The notes below the pieces were generated by a model. It saw only the letters and a list, made by a program, of their open reading frames with translations. It was not told where the DNA came from and searched no databases. The position numbers and the translations under genes were made by a program. A DNA stretch of 64,000 bases from Cryptomeria japonica. Lineage: Eukaryota > Streptophyta > Pinopsida > Cupressales > Cupressaceae. The DNA lies in NCBI RefSeq assembly GCF_030272615.1, contig NC_081408.1, positions 768,639,336 to 768,703,335 of the forward strand, given 5' to 3'. Shown here piece by piece: positions 37,226 through 49,425 of the stretch (position 1 is the stretch's first letter; each line of letters begins with the position of its first letter).

Positions 37226-39403
37226 ATGGGAGCATGATCCAATACAAACACTCATGGTAAAGCAGATGAAAGATGAGAGAGGAATAATTAGGAGTGAAAA
37301 CACATAGAGTATAATACATCACTAATTTTGAGGAACCCGACCCCCAATCTTAGGATCTTAAGTCACACAATCTTATGCAAGGACACATAAAACAAGAAAA
37401 AGTAAAAAAGGAAAACAAATTCAAACAAAGGCAAAAGACAAAAGACACACAACACAAAAGCTAAAAAACAAAATAAGACCTCAAGTCAACTAGCCAAAGA
37501 GACTTTAATAATGAAAATGTCTCAACCACTAATATCATTCTTGAAATTCCATCACAAGAACACAATCGATCACATAAAAAGAGCAAGAGGATGCATCAAC
37601 CCATGAACCACAAATAGGAAAGTTGTGAGCTCATGGAGAGAAGAAAGGAGGAAACATCAATGACACGAGCTAACTATGTTTTGCTAGGTGAAATATGAGA
37701 GGAAGAGAAAGAGAGTAGATAGATACCATGGGCTAATTATGATTTTCTAGGTGATCCATGTCGGGGAGCAGAGTTGGAATAGTCTAGTTGTGTTTTGCTA
37801 GTTCCACTCATCTTTCTATGTATGCAACTATTTGGTTTTAGGAGTTGAGCACCTCATATACGATTTTTTCCTCTGGTTTCGAGTATGCAATAAGCTATAT
37901 ATGACATGAAATGAAAGTGCAAATGTGTCTAGTTTTAGGCATGAAGCATCTCATATATTAGTTTTTTTTCTTTGGTTTCTATTTTGAACACCCAATGTAA
38001 GACAAATATATGCCTGGTTTCAAGAACATCTCGTGTAAGACTTTCTTTTGTCTAGTTTTGAGAATTTGTAACCCCGCATAAGACATATATGAATGTTGCA
38101 TTTGGTATCAGGAATGAAGCATCTTGTATAAGACTCTGTTTTGTCTTGTTTCTAGAATGAACTCCCCGTTTAAGACATGCAAAAAATATATAGTATAATA
38201 TAGGATAAAGAGGGTGATATGTATGCCTCCCTTAAGATATCAACATAGTCCTATGTTGATGTCTTACGGAAGCTAGAAACAAGTATACATACCTTTAACA
38301 CCAAAGAGATATCCTTTTAGGAAACAATTTTCATAAATCCAAGCTAAAGAGGCCATAGTCTTACAAGAAAGGACAAGATAGTTGAAAAAGAGATATCTTG
38401 CAACAAGTATAAAGGGAATCCTTGAAGGGTAAGAGATCTTTGCTCAAAAGACATCTACCTTCAAGAGGATTTCTTGCACAAAAATATCATCATCAACCAA
38501 AAGAGAGGAAAGAAAGAAAGAATGCATACCTTCCCCCTATTGGTAAGTGAAAGGGATTCTTGATGAAGGATTACACTCTTTTGACCCAAATTGAAGGGTT
38601 CATTTATAATAGATATACATTGCCAAGTGTAAAGAGGTTGTAGTCAAGGATACACACCTCTTGCATAAGAGAGAATCCTTAAGAAAACAATGCCTTCACA
38701 CAATGAATGACATCACATTGTAAGCAAACACCACTTAGAAAAGGAAAAGTGGATCCTTCGAAAGAATACTAAGAAAAAGATCAATTTTCCCCAAGCATAG
38801 GGAAAATGAGAAGGATTACACAACCTCTATAGAGAGAATTGTAGATAGTAAAATTCACTATTCCAAGCAAAGAAAGGTCCTAAAAAAGGAATGCACATGT
38901 ACTTGTATGAAGGAATATCCAATGCAAGAAAACACATCAAGATTATGCAAAATGTTACTCTAAAGAAGTGGTAATCTTCAAAGAGAAAGAGAGAACTAGA
39001 TATGCATTGTCCTTGCCCCTCAATAAACAAAACAAGGAAGGATCATGTTGCTGCCCTGAGATGTTTGTTATAGAAATAGCATCACCACTCGTGAGAAAGA
39101 GCCCCCAATGAAGTTAAATACTAGTGGCATAGGGTGAGGAGCAACATCGAGGGCGAATGGAGTGCTAAGGTGCTACCTCTCCACCAAGAAAAAGTGAAAG
39201 ATCAATTGTAAGAGTTATGTGAGCTCTATCATATTGGTCTTGAACAAATACTTTAAAGGTTTTATAATTTCCAAGAGAATGAGAAGAACTACGATCAAAA
39301 AGACAATGTTCATATCCTTCCCTATGCTTATAATTGTAAATAAATTTAATAAAAGGAAAGACAATATTCTTATCATACTTCAACCTCCAAAAGATTCTAG
39401 TAG
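37226..39403. other. Interior of the old gypsy element, unreadable
   Basis: Where pol would lie in element orientation the text is degenerate and purine-rich on the plus strand (many tctta/aagaga words). No conserved protein block could be read in either strand. Confidence 0.45.
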
Positions 39404-39748
39404 CTAATTTTTGTTGATCATCAATAGGAGTAGGTCTTGTCTCTTGAGAAGTAGTGCAATAGTAGAAGGAGATGGATTGTTTTCTATTATTTTAACTATA
39501 CTATTATTAATGAGTCCCTTAATTCTGTTTTTAAAATATGGACAATCATTGCTATCATGATCATTAGTTGGATAATGTGAACAAAAAGGAGTATTTGAGG
39601 AAGAAACACATTGAAATGGACAATATAGTTCATGTCTTGAAAAGTACTCTTTAATCTTTTGTACATGTAATATCCACCCTATACTAACCAAATTTTTTAA
39701 AACACCAAGATGTTGCAATTTGACATGTTTGGGTGCATGGCATTTCAT
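39404..39748 (-). pseudogene. Gag C-terminal remnant (Tat-like)
   Basis: The frame contains ELYCPF, then HYPTNDHDSNDCPYFKNRIK and GLINN. This resembles the Tat-type gag end where a Cys/His block (CxxH...GHxTxDC) is followed by LK..I.DLI. The pattern here is degraded and there is no start or protease continuation. It belongs to the gypsy element spanning 35977-43918. Confidence 0.5.
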
Positions 39749-39749
39749 C

Positions 39750-41560
39750 TAATAATTGGTATGCAATTCTATTTGATGAATTTTCTGATAGCAAATGTTC
39801 ATTACAGATTTGTCTACAGTGTTTGGAACACATTTGCATTGCAAGGGAATCACTTCAACATTCACCAATATTGAAGGCATCATATCAAACATTTAGCATT
39901 CAAACATTTTGACAGAAATTAACCAACAAGCTACTGTAGTAATCAATTATAAATTGAAATTTCATCAACAAAATGCTTTAAAGCTGATAATAATTTAAAT
40001 TTACTAACCCTTAGAACTGCTGCATACTTCACTAGATGATAACCTAGATCCAAATTGAATGTGTTGAAGTTAGACCTGCAAAGCATTGGAATGAGTTTGT
40101 TCCTTCCCAGCAATATAGTCTTATTATTTTAGTTTTTTCTTTGACTGCCTATTAATTTGAAGGCATTGTAATTTGTTGGTAAAATAGTCTTTATTAAAAA
40201 CCGATAATAAACCTGTGTTTTCCTGAGGCAGCCTTTGGGTTCCACCAGAGTTATAACATGTATTTCTTTACAACAAACAAGGCTTTAGCATGTCAAAAAT
40301 TGTTCCCAAATAAAATATTTTATGAGAATCTTTAAACAAATATCCTTAGAGGCTGCGATTCACATATAATATTTTGTAGCCTTTGAACTCCATGTTTTCA
40401 GTAGACAACAAGTATAAGATGTCATAAATATTGTCAGGTTTGGTTCCCCAGTATATTGTTTTCCAGCCATACGATGGCAGTCGTCTTTATATGTTTGAAA
40501 ATACATCAATTTGTAGATCCCAAATCTTGAATCGATTCTTTTCTCTTTGTTTTTTTTTTAAAACCTTTGTTGACCCCCTTTGACTTTATTGTCAGCTGCA
40601 TCAGACTTTCTTTGAGGCCCTTATGAATTCAAAACACCCAATAATATCTTAGTGATCTAAAACTATGCTTACCGCAACTACCTGAGAAGATGGCAATATA
40701 CCTGACTATTCACTGTATCTTCTGTTGTGACTCGCTTAGCAAATCTTTATCAATTCACATTTCATCAAAGGAAAAAGTGAATTTAAAATTTCGATGACAC
40801 ATGATAAGATAAACCCATTAGCAAAGCAATGCCAAATAATAGTCAAAACCCTTTCACCACGTGAGCCAAAACGGGGTCATAAATTAGTTTCTTAAATGCC
40901 TGGAAATCTGATCGATTTGTCTTTGGCACAAAACTAATTTTAAAAACCACACCTTCTCATGAAATCTTATATTTGTAAAAAGGGCTCAATGTGAGTTCAA
41001 AACTCAAAGCATACATGCAAATATTTGAATATTTTTCAATGAAGCACACAAGAACGTAGCTTCACTAAAAAACTTCCAAGAATCTAAACTGACAAACCTG
41101 GAAAAACTAAACATGAAATAAAATTTGTATCATAAATGAGGGTTTATGTCCTCGCTTTCAACTTACAGCACTTTGACTATTCTTGTGTAGAACCGTACTG
41201 TGAAGCAAAAGGGTTTCCATCCTCAGCTCCAAAATCCTTTTAGGTTTTCATCCCATAGACAAGGTTTAGCTTCATGGGAAAACCTAAGATCTTCTCTCCC
41301 CCTCAAAATGAGAACCCAACTCCTTTTTATAACTCTCTTGGGAAACTTCCAAAGGGAAGAATTAAAAAACACTTTTTATTTTATGCATCCTTATAACTCC
41401 CAAAAGTGACTTTATTTTGAAATATTAAATATATTATCACTTAAGTCACTTAATAAATAATTAATTTAAAGTTGTCTTTTTTTTCTTAATAACTCATTAG
41501 GACAACTTAAAAATTAATTAATTAATTATTTCTTCCTCCCAAAAATGGGGACATTAGAGT
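39750..41560. other. Unassigned segment interrupting the gag remnants
   Basis: Gag-like sequence lies on both sides (39404-39748 and 41650-41960) but not here, so this may be a later insertion. No terminal repeats or coding motifs were recognised. The plus frame at 41200-41409 has no family resemblance. Confidence 0.35.
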
Positions 41561-41564
41561 ACGC

Positions 41565-42250
41565 TAGGGAGATCATCCATAGGTGAATGATGATGATGTC
41601 CTAGACCTTCGGTACCAACTTGTGTAAGAAGATTTTAAAAAGACTTTTATTCCTTGTTCATATTTTCCAAGTCCTTGTCCTCTAAAAGCTTGTTTTGATA
41701 TTATGTTCTAGCCACTCTTATAAGAATGTTGTAATTGAGAAGGAGTATTATAATGAATTTCTTTGAAAAAATTAGTGTAAGTACATCTAGATGGAACAAA
41801 GGGAAAATTAGATGAAGAAGGAATATCTTTGGTAGGGAGATTCTCATTTCTATCATCATGCATATCCTCTTTGATAGGTTGAGAAGGAAGATCCTTATCA
41901 TATAAGGCCTCATTTTTACTTAATGTTATGTGGGTAGCTAGATCATGAATAAAATGTATAACATCATCTTCACTACAAATATTTTGATGAGTAAGATAAG
42001 CTCTAGGATAATAAGGGGGATCTAGAGAGATTGAAACACCTTGATATTTGGAAGTTGCCCTCTTTGCGCTGGTGTATGTGCATGCGAAGAAGATGGTGTC
42101 ATGGTGTTCTTCAATGCTTTCTTTCCATTAAAGAGATCATTGATAGCGGTATTGACTCTTTCTTCATTGACATGAGGTACCCTAGGAGAAATACAAGTGT
42201 TAGGTTTTTCACTAGAATCTCTAGGATTATCATTATCTACAAAATCTTTT
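41565..42250 (-). pseudogene. Gag N-terminal/central remnant
   Basis: Read on the minus strand across frames it gives Pro/Ser-rich then GQGLGKYEQG-like text, a glycine-patch-like word seen in Tat-type gag-protease linkers. It is broken by frameshifts. It is assigned mainly by its position just inside the 5' LTR of the old element. Confidence 0.35.
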
Positions 42251-42726
42251 TAAGTGATCTACATAGTTAATGCATTTTCCTAAAATTATCGCCATAAAAC
42301 AACGTGCATCATGGATAAAAGCTTTGAAATTTAATTAATTAATAGGAGATATTTTTGAAATTTAAAAACTGTAATATGCCAAAGTGATATGAATGAAAAG
42401 AAGCAATGTAAAGTGAAAGAAACCATTATCCAACCCATGGTTTTGATAAATATAAGCAAAAAATAATGTAATCATATGTGAAATGGAAAACAAATCAGAT
42501 ATATTAAGTGTTATTAAATGAATGCCTAAGGTTAGATCTTAAAGAAAAAGCTACTAATCATGCAACCCACAAATCAAATTAACAAAAATAAATTAGGGTT
42601 TTTATGAATTTAACCTCTAAATTTATGAATTTTTTATTCAAAATATAAAGTATGAGTGCAAAATTGAAAATTAAAATATCCACAAATAAGATTTGAGAAC
42701 AAAAATAAGAAATAATGGTGTAAGAA

Positions 42727-42739
42727 GTCAAGCTCACCA
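42727..42739 (-). promoter_or_regulatory. Decayed primer-binding site, tRNA-Trp type
   Basis: The plus text gtcaagctcacca compares with gtcaggttcacca in the element at 16777-16796. Three bases before the LTR edge at 42743. The differences are transitions, consistent with decay. Confidence 0.5.
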
Positions 42740-42742
42740 AAA

Positions 42743-43918
42743 TGTAATGGTGTAAATTTGGAAATTAGGGTTTTAAATGATAAAACCACTAGCAATCCAA
42801 AATTGACCAAAACATTGCAAGAAGGGGGTAAATTCAATAGATTTAGCCTCGACTTGATTAGAAAGAGGGCCAAGAATGCTGATTAGATTTATCCAATTGT
42901 GGGTTGGTGTGAATTTCCTTCTTTCTAAGTTGATTTGTGATGATTACAGAATTAGGGAAAAATAGGTGATTATTGAAGTGATCTGATGGAAACAGTAAGT
43001 TGTGGATGTCCCACGGAGCCACCAACCTAGATCTGGGCAGAATAAGAGGTGTTGAATCTACTCATAGAAACTTGGCTAATTTTTTTGAGACTAGGTAATA
43101 TCAATTCGCCATGGTACTCTGGATTTTCTGTCATCAAAAGTTGAACTCGTTTGTCTCTGTAAACATTGTCAATCCTCCTGAGTGCAACTATGTACATTTA
43201 TCCTGCGCATAGGAAGAAAGGGAAAGATGTAGGGAATAGGGGTTTGCCTAAGTCATATCTTAGTTTAGGAATTAACCTTTGATTTACAATTTTTGATAAT
43301 GATGCAATGTTGTTTGAAAGTAATCATAAATATTGAATGTAATGGTATGAAAAACACATGAACATGAAAAACCTTAATCACACACACACATGCTTGCACA
43401 AAATTGATGTAACATTGCTCCACAATGATTGTATGATGAATATGAAACCTTGAAGACCTTTGAAAATGTTTGATTATGAATGCTTAATAGGTACACAAAT
43501 GATATGGATGGAGTCTTAGATTGCTTAGCTTCTTTGATGAAAATAGGTTGATAAAATGTCTTTATATAGGGTTACCTAGGTAATTTACCGATTAGGTCAA
43601 CCTCTAACGGTCATGTGTAGCCATGGGGATCGATTCCTAGGGGAGAGATACAACGCCTACCCCAATTCAAATTTCGGCCCCATTGAGAGGGTCCTTGGTG
43701 TTTTGTACCCCATGTTTTGGTCCCTCTGCAAATAGGACTAAGATAAGGTGTCAGTGGAAAGGCTACCTCAGCATGGGACCCACCAATGGTTGTTCATGGC
43801 CTCAAATCTAGAAAATGGGGCCAAATCGGACCTAGAAATGGGATGGGGATAGGACACACTAAAGTGGGAGCACAAATATGAGGTGTAAATTGAACTTATG
43901 ACAATTTACAATGCTAAA
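42743..43918 (-). repeat. 5' LTR of the old gypsy element
   Basis: Partner of 35977-37209. It shares the blocks tagaaagagggccaagaatgctga/tagaaagatggctgag..., the cctcctgagtgcaa word and the ending of about 60 bp around gaggtgtaaattg. Confidence 0.75.
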
Positions 43919-44665
43919 AATGTCATCATCTTGATGCACCAACAATTATAATCACTTCCATTAAATTCTGGAATGGGTAGATAGTTAGAACTTGACATGT
44001 GGTGAATTTTTTTGGAGATCTCAACCACTAAATCTTTAACAAAAAATCAAACATCGATTCTAATATCAAATGAATATTTTGAAAACTAAACCTACTTATA
44101 ATAGATATAAAATAATTACTAACTATGAAAAAGTGAAAAATAAATTACATTCTCAGCTACACAACTTTTAAAACTATGTATTATTTTAAGATTAAAGTGG
44201 TTATATAACATTGCTCAAAATATTGTTTAAATAGCATAGAAATGTATACAAAATTCATAGTCTCTAAAGAAAAAATGTTTGTTGTATCAAAATAAGAAAA
44301 ATGAATGATACTTTATTCTTTTTACAATGTCTATGTTCAAACTACATCTTTCTAAAAATTTATAAACTATGCATGAGTGAAGGCATGCAACATGACAAAT
44401 TCCAAATCATTTATCAACAACTTGACCTAGTTTTAAATTCATCACAATTTGATAAGAGCAAATAAAACTCTAAACCTAATTTTTTATTGTCAAAAGTACA
44501 AAATACAACATAACACACATCATAAAAACATTAAATTTACATAGAGCTAACCATAATTGAATATTTTCTTTCATTTTCCCTTTTGCTTATTTGATTTAGG
44601 TCTAACTGGTTGTGTTTGACTCATCATAAATTAGATTTTACTATAGTGTACAATGTGAATTTATT
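43919..44665. other. Flank with partial copy of 35490-35690
   Basis: 44120-44310 is a diverged direct copy of the sequence just left of the old gypsy element. The rest is AT-rich without features. Confidence 0.45.
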
Positions 44666-45643
44666 TTTTCTAGACACTTCAATGCATAAAATACCCCCCT
44701 TGTTCAATTAGAGTCTCTGCTGCTACACTCTAGCCTTCATTTTCACTCATTTCCGATCACTTTTCTTCAACTTTCATGCAACTTTCATGGTGTACACCTG
44801 CACTCTTCACTCCTTCCTGTCAATCATGGGTTAGTAAACCATTTTACATGTTATTTGGCATCCATCCTATGAGAATCAGACCTGTACATTCATAGGATGG
44901 ATCCTTACATGCTTGGAAATTCACAAATTAGTGAAAAAAATCACTATCTTTTCTGGGACAGTCAGCAATAAATAAAAATATGATACTTCCAAGACTTCAA
45001 AAATGCACTCAATACATCAAAGGAATAACCAATAAACCCCAAATGTACAGCAATGATGATCCCTTAGCCTTTCAATGCAAAGAAAGCATGAAAAAACAAG
45101 GATTTGACAGCAAATAAAGAGTTTTTTAATTAATTTTCTGAGACAGTCCATACAAGTCCGTACCAGCATCATCCAACCACACAAAAATTAATTTAGAGAC
45201 TTTATAAGACCTTACCCAACCAACTCCAACCAATCTCCAATTAATCCAAGTGATTAAAATGTCAAAACAACTCTAAAACTTATTTCCCACCAAAACTGGA
45301 ACTAGTTGTTGAAATTCAAAATTTGAATTTTCAACTTTATTTCTAATAATTTTAATCAACTAAAACCTATCCCATTCAACTTATTTTGACATAATAAGAT
45401 CATTAAATCACAATAAACTCCTATCCAACCTATCTAGACTCCATCATCCTATTACATTGCATTTTGGTCCTTAGGCCTTTATCAGGACCTTTAGGATTTT
45501 TACATAATTTATTGAATTCAACATTACAATAGGCCATTATAGGCTTCAAAACATTCCAATTGACCTCTAGTGATGTCATATCACTCTCCTTAGTCCTTGG
45601 TGTCCTCCTTTGTTCATTTGCCCTCCTGGATGCTCCTGCATCA
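44666..45643 (-). repeat. Truncated 3' LTR of the gag-protease element
   Basis: Matches 48448-49425 almost base for base. The remaining 675 bp of the LTR (counterpart of 47773-48447) is missing, so its CA end and the target duplication on this side are lost. Confidence 0.88.
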
Positions 45644-47734
45644 TACTCCCCACCAATAAGAAAATTCTTGTCCCAAGAATTGCTCCAATGATCAGTCTGA
45701 TTTCTTTTTGCTATCCTCCTTTGAGTAGGGATCAGATAGTCCCAAAATGTGACCTGCTTCCTTCCTTTCCAACCTGTACTCACATCACAAAATGGATTAG
45801 AAACCAAAACATGCTTTGGTGTGTCCTTGTCTAGGACATGGCTGCTCATAACTAGTCTGTACATCTGCTCTTCTCTGATCCACTTGTTGTACCTGCAACT
45901 TCTCTTTCACACCCATATATCCCTGCTCAACAATAGGACATTTTACTAAACCAATTTGTACAAAAGACAAATCCCATAAATCATCATGAAGAGGACTGTT
46001 TTTTCTCATAGTCTGCTGCAAATTAACGTCTTCCTTCCAACCAGTATCTTCGTGTTTTGTACCCTGTTGTATCATTGGTAAATGCTCACCAAAACATATT
46101 ATAGGATGCTCTTTCAAGACCCCCAAAGGTAAAGGATTCAATTTATACTTCTGACCATCTTTATGAACCATATATGTGTTATCAAAACCATCATGGAGTG
46201 TCCTTCTACTATGCTGCCAAGGTCTTCCTAAGATCAAATGTGCACAAGTCATAGGGACCACATCACATAACACCTTATCCTGATATGGACCAATAGAAAA
46301 ATTCACATAAGCCTTCAAACTAACCTCTACATGCTGTTGTTGGGTGACCCAAGTGGCCTTGTAGGGATTAGGATGGTCAAATGGTCAAATTCCTAACTTG
46401 GTTATCATATCAAGAGACACAAGATTACTATGTGATCCTGAATCAATGATTACCTTACATATCTTTCCTTTGCATAAACAAGTAGTTCTAAAGATTGTTA
46501 CCTTTGGTTCTTGCTGAAGTTTCTCACCTTGCCTTACCATCAAGAAGTCACCTTCAAGAACTGGGTCTACTCTCTTTGATTCTTCTTTCTTCTCATCTTC
46601 TTGTACCATATACACTCTTCTATCTCTGCCTTGTTCTGATTCATTCCACTTAGGGCATCTGAATGATTGGTGCCCAATCTCATTGCAATGAAAACACTTA
46701 CCTGTAAAGATTCCACTTCCTCTTCCTCCTCCAAATCTACCACCTCTAGGGTTGTATCCTCCTCTTGGTTCTGAAAAACTTTCTTTGCCTTTCTCATTGT
46801 TGCCTTGCCCTTGATCTCTATTACCTCTTCCTCTATTAGAAATGCCTCCTCTTCCACCATTACTTGATCTTTCTTGTTTTCTCTTCAACTTCTCCTCAGC
46901 CCTAATGGCCAACTGATAGCATTCACCCAAGGTTCTAGGTACTTGTAGACCAATCTCATCTTGTAAGTTGTATCTCAAGCCATTTATATACCTGGCTATT
47001 TTCTCCTCTTCTTCCTCATATCCTCCTCTAATGATAAGCTTGTGAAATTGCTCAGTATAAGCCATTACATCCATTTCTTTTTGCTTCAGATTTTGCCTCA
47101 TCCTCTTCACATGAATGGTATAATCAGAAGGTAGGAACTGCTCCTTCATCAAACTTCTCATCCTTGACCATGTAGACACTTTTGTTAATCCTCTTGCCAT
47201 CCTATCATTTTGAAAACTAGTCCACCATGTCAATGTTGTACCTCTCAACTTTGTCTTTGCAAATTTCACTTTCTTCTCCTCTTCCATTTCTTCAAACTCA
47301 AAATAGTTATCCAAGGCATCAAGCCATCCCAACACCTCTTCACTATCCATCTTCCCCTAATAGATAGGCAAATCAATATGACTCTTACCTCTACTACCTT
47401 GTACTGCCTTCAAAAATCTAACCAACCTTCTTTCTTCAGGGTCATCTATGTCATTTGTTGGCTGCTCTTGGTCTGCTACCTCATTCACTTCTTCTTCATC
47501 ATTGTTCCCTATGTTGTCTTGCTCCATTCTTCTTCTTCTATCCCTCTCAAGGTTTTCTATCCTTGCTTGCATATTCTCTCTTTCTCTTCTCCATTGTCTT
47601 TCTTCTCTTGCTTTAGCCTGTTCTCTTGCTGCATCTTGTTCCCTTCTTTCCCTTCTTTCCCTTTCTAGGATTTCCTTCAATTCTTCTAGTTCTCTTGCCA
47701 ATTGATTCTTAGGTGCCATAACTACCCTTACCAA
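45430..47734 (-). pseudogene. Gag-protease polyprotein of the gypsy element
   Basis: Retroviral-type capsid protein with aspartic protease. One frame runs from 47734 (Met of MAPKNQ-type start nearby) to 45797, broken only by a TAG at 47357 and a TGA at 46385. Both lie where CAG or CGA would keep the frame. Blocks in order: a highly charged coiled-coil start rich in Glu/Arg (47730-47500), capsid with TTLTWWTSF (about 47240), Arg/Gly-rich linker, zinc knuckle CFHCNEIGHQSFRC (about 46690), protease active site VIIDSGSHSNLVS (about 46430) and LILGRPW (about 46225). A frameshift near 45850 leads into a second frame (45864-45430) that runs through the polypurine tract into the LTR. No RT follows the protease. 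Expression would need stop readthrough or a helper. Confidence 0.85.
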
Positions 47735-47758
47735 ACCTTCACCAGATCTTTTACTGAT

Positions 47759-47770
47759 GCTCTGATACCA
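47759..47770 (-). promoter_or_regulatory. Primer-binding site, initiator tRNA-Met
   Basis: The minus strand reads TGGTATCAGAGC, the classic plant retroelement primer site complementary to the 3' end of initiator tRNA-Met, two bases after the LTR end at 47773. Confidence 0.92.
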
Positions 47771-47772
47771 CT

Positions 47773-49425
47773 TGATGCAGAGAGATCAACTCCGGAACTC
47801 TCCCTAAGGATTAAATCAACTCAAGGAGACACATCAAAGGATCCTGTACATGCTAGGTGATTCAAAACCAAACTCAACTCAACACACCCAACCAAGGATA
47901 ACATCAAAATGGTTTGTTCCAACACCTCTATTGGTCTTAACACATCCCAAACACCATAAGACAAGGTTCTACACACCCCCAAACTCAGACTCAAACTCAT
48001 AAACCAAACTTGCTCTTCTAGGCTCTATTCCTTGTAGCCTCCAAATCGGGTATTTTCAACTTTTCTCCAAATCATCCCAAAACACTTGACAAAAAAAATT
48101 ACATATTTAGACACCCATTTGGATGTTACACAACATATCTGAAAATCAATATAGTTTGTTTTGGACGGACCCTTTTCTGTTCTCAAATGTGCCCCTTTTT
48201 AGCCTTAAAAACCACCCACTTTACAAAGGAAGTACCAGCAAAACTTAACATCAGGTTGCAAAACTTTGTACAGTATTCAATTAGGTTCCCAAACCAATGA
48301 TTTTTCAGGTCTTAGGTCTTGGTTGCACTCCTAGATACCCAAACACCAAAAACCTCACTAAATCACCCTTTTCCCTAGGGCTTTCTAGAAATATCACTTC
48401 CAATCACTTCCAAGGCTCAACCAAAGTTCAAACACCTTTAAAATGGTGTTTCTAGACACTTAAATGCATAAAATACCCCCCTTGTTCAATTAGATTCTCT
48501 GCTGCTACACTCTAGCCTTCATTTTCACTCATTTCCGATCACTTTTCTTCAACTTTCATGCAACTTTCATGGTGTACACCTGCACTCTTCACTCCTTCCT
48601 GTCAATCATGGGTTAGTAAACCATTTTACATGTTATTTGGCATCCATCCTATGAGAATCAGACCTGTACATTCATAGGATGGATCCTTACATGCTTGGAA
48701 ATTCACAAATTAGTGAAAAAAATCACTATCTTTTCTGGGACAGTCAGCAATAAATAAAAATATGATACTTCCAAGACTTCAAAAATGCACTCAATACATC
48801 AAAGGAATAACCAATAAACCCCAAATGTACAGCAATGATGATCCCTTAGCCTTTCAATGCAAAGAAAGCATGAAAAAACAAGGATTTGACAGCAAATAAA
48901 GAGTTTTTTAATTAATTTTCTGAGACAGTCCGTACAAGTCCGTACCAGCATCATCCAACCACACAAAAATTACTTTATAGACTTTATAAGACCTTCCCCA
49001 ACCAACTCCAACCAATCTCCAACTAATCCAAGTGATTAAAATGTCAAAACAACTCTAAAACTTATTTCCCACCAAAACTGGAACTAGTTGTTGAAATTCA
49101 AAATTTGAATTTTCAACTTTATTTCTAATACTTTTAATCAACTAAAACCTATCCCATTCAACTTATTTTGACATAATAAGATCATTAAATCACAATAAAC
49201 TCCTATCCAACCTATCTAGACTCCATCATCCTATTACATTGCATTTTGGTCCTTAGGCCTTTATCAGGACCTTTAGGATTTTTACATAATTTATTGAATT
49301 CAACATTACAATAGGCCATTATAGGCTTCAAAACATTCCAATTGACCTCTAGTGATGTCATATCACTCTCCTTAGTCCTTGGTGTCCTCCTTTGTTCATT
49401 TGCCCTCCTGGATGCTCCTGCATCA
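47773..49425 (-). repeat. 5' LTR of the gag-protease element
   Basis: 1653 bp. On the minus strand it starts TGATGCAGGAGC and ends CTCTGCATCA. The part at 48448-49425 is duplicated at 44666-45643. Confidence 0.9.

Larger units (their letters stand above)
35977..43918 (-). mobile_element. Old Ty3-gypsy (Tat-like) LTR element, gag remnants only
   Basis: Direct repeats of about 1.2 kb (35977-37209 and 42743-43918) bound it, with roughly 80-85% identity by eye. On the minus strand a polypurine tract (TAAAGTGGGGGTTAAA, 37210-37225) precedes the left LTR. A decayed tRNA-Trp type primer site (plus text gtcaagctcacca, 42727-42739) adjoins the right LTR. Gag-like sequence survives at 41650-41960 and 39748-39404. 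No protease, RT or integrase was seen. No convincing 5-bp target duplication was found, in keeping with age. It is a likely older relative of the element at 8131, sharing primer type and orientation. Confidence 0.7.
44666..49425 (-). mobile_element. Young Ty3-gypsy element with gag-protease only, 3' LTR truncated
   Basis: In minus orientation: a 5' LTR (49425 to 47773), an initiator-Met primer site, gag-protease (47734 to about 45800), a polypurine tract (GGTGGGGAGTA) and a 3' LTR that starts at 45643 but stops matching at 44666. LTR ends are TGATGCAG and CTGCATCA, a perfect 8-bp inverted terminal repeat. The shared 978 bp of the two LTRs differ at about eight positions by eye, so insertion is recent. 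RT, RNase H and integrase are absent, as in non-autonomous gag-only elements. It lies exactly in a copia integrase codon (49426). Confidence 0.88.

Noticed and set aside
47210-47705. Plus-strand open frames (up to 152 aa) opposite the gag gene
   Set aside because: Leu/Ser/Phe-rich shadows of the Glu/Arg/Lys-rich gag N-terminus.
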